A stretch of 64,000 nt of DNA from Crossaster papposus (taxonomy: Eukaryota; Echinodermata; Asteroidea; Velatida; Solasteridae). The DNA is taken from positions 124,001 through 188,000 of the forward strand of contig JBAIAA010001107.1 of NCBI GenBank assembly GCA_037893245.1. Reading direction: 5' to 3'. Both the position numbers and the translations under genes were made by a program. The notes under the pieces were generated by a model. The model had not been told where the DNA came from. It searched no databases and saw only the letters and a program-made list of their open reading frames with translations. Below, piece by piece: positions 63,170 through 64,000 of this stretch; the stretch's first letter is position 1, and every line of letters starts with the position of its first letter.

Positions 63170-64000
63170 CTTATGCACACTTCTTTCCCTTTACATATTT
63201 CCTATGCACACTTCTTTCCCTTTACATATTTCTTATGCACACTTCTTTCCCTTTACATATTTCTTATGCACACTTCTTTCCCTTTACATATTTCTTATGC
63301 ACACTTCTTTCCCTTTACATATTTCTTATGCACACTTCTTTCCCTTTACATATTTCGTATGCACACTTCTTTCCCTTTACATATTTCTTATGCACACTTC
63401 TTTCCCTTTACATATTTCTTATGCACACTTCTTTCCCTTTACATATTTCTTATGCACACTTCTTTCCCTTTACATATTTCTTATGCACACTTCTTTCCCT
63501 TTACATATTTCTTATGCACACTTCTTTCCCTTTACATATTTCTTATGCACACTTCTTTCCCTTTACATATTTATTATGCACACTTCTTTCCCTTTACATA
63601 TTTCTTATGCACACTTCTTTCCCTTTACATATTTCTTATGCACACTTCTTTCCCTTTACATATTTCTTGTGCACACTTCTTTCCCTTTACATATTTCTTA
63701 TGCACACTTCTTTCCCTTTACATATTTCTTATGCACACTTCTTTCCCTTTACATATTTCTTATGCACACTTCTTTCCCTTTACATATTTCTTATGCACAC
63801 TTCTTTCCCTTTACATATTTCTTATGCACACTTCTTTCCCTTTACATATTTCTTATGCACACTTCTTTCCCTTTACATATTTCTTATGCACACTTCTTTC
63901 CCTTTACATATTTCTTATGCACACTTCTTTCCCTTTACATATTTCTTATGCACACTTCTTTCCCTTTACATATTTCGTATGCACACTTCTTTCCCTTTAC

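Larger units (their letters stand above)
1..64000 (+). repeat. 31-bp satellite array spanning the whole window
   Basis: Every part of the window is a head-to-tail copy of one 31-bp monomer or a 36-bp insert at a fixed point of that monomer. The monomer starts TTCTTATGCACAC, continues TTCTTTCCCTTT and ends ACATAT. It holds 15 T, 9 C, 6 A and 1 G, so the + strand is 77% pyrimidine and GC is 32%. Orientation never flips. The window starts and ends inside a monomer, so the array continues on both sides. I see no recognisable gene, RNA, mobile element or non-satellite segment longer than a few tens of bases. The satellite family is not one I recognise; a eukaryotic heterochromatic location is inferred from size and higher-order structure. 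Confidence 0.98.
54961..64000 (+). repeat. Mixed domain: type-A and type-B inserts interspersed
   Basis: Ten inserts occur, five of each type, in the order A, A, B, B, B, A, B, A, B, A. All spacings are exact (36 + 31n) with no 30- or 32-bp monomers. The type-B inserts here lack the CTTTATTATTTC approach seen in domain B. Recurrent variants include CTTATTTCCC and TTTCGTATGC. The stretch after 63169 holds only monomers up to the window end. Confidence 0.92.

Noticed and set aside
1..64000. CRISPR array, suggested by a 31-bp direct repeat
   Set aside because: There are no unique spacers; repeats abut each other directly and the 36-bp insert is itself repeated.
1..64000. Telomeric repeat or CENP-B box
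   Set aside because: No run of TTAGGG-like or other short G-rich telomere units appears on either strand. Neither monomer nor insert contains the CENP-B box pattern (TTCG, four bases, A, two bases, CGGG).
1..64000. Promoters, terminators, tRNA or rRNA genes on either strand
   Set aside because: The sequence is fully explained by the monomer and insert; AT-rich CATATTT and T-rich runs recur every 31 bp and cannot be singled out as regulatory sites.

Overview
The whole 64 kb window is one satellite array. I see no gene, RNA gene, transposon or unique sequence in it. The building block is a 31-bp monomer in head-to-tail copies, always in the same orientation. Read from TTCTTATGCACAC, it continues TTCTTTCCCTTT and ends ACATAT. 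Its composition is 15 T, 9 C, 6 A and 1 G, with no CpG. About 2,000 monomers are present, and the array runs off both ends of the window. A second component is a 36-bp insert containing CTCGAG (an XhoI site). It always sits at the same point of the monomer, between CATATTT and CTTATGCAC. I count 75 essentially full-length inserts, plus truncated and degenerate ones. The distance between neighbouring inserts is 36 + 31n bp almost everywhere, and the exceptions I worked through trace to identifiable 30-bp or 32-bp monomers.

Layout. (1) 1-20466, domain A: type-A inserts (GTTCCCACATC), organised into higher-order repeats (HORs) built around a four-insert cluster seen eight times. (2) 20467-30186: a near-perfectly uniform monomer block with no substitutions seen, one 5-bp insertion and one degenerate insert. 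(3) 30187-35050: the same satellite riddled with 1-base indels, which looks like unpolished long-read sequence rather than biology. (4) 35051-50040, domain B: type-B inserts (GTCCCGACATC), nearly all preceded by a 30-bp monomer, with 1,149-bp and 2,722-bp higher-order duplications. (5) 50041-54960: a second uniform block with one degenerate insert. (6) 54961-64000, mixed domain: type A and type B inserts interspersed, including two A-B dimers.

Organism. A 64 kb pure 31-bp satellite with HOR structure fits a eukaryotic heterochromatic region (centromeric, pericentromeric, subtelomeric or sex-chromosome) in a long-read assembly. I do not recognise the satellite family and cannot name the organism. 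No telomere repeat is visible to place it at a chromosome end.

Coding. The + strand monomer has no stop codon in any frame, and 31 is not a multiple of 3. All three + frames therefore read through as the same 31-residue cycle, giving spurious open frames up to about 3,800 codons. These are composition artefacts. The interest here lies in the two-part repeat architecture, the A/B insert domains, evidence of clean insert presence or absence, and two assembly-quality anomalies that affect how far the middle of the window can be trusted.
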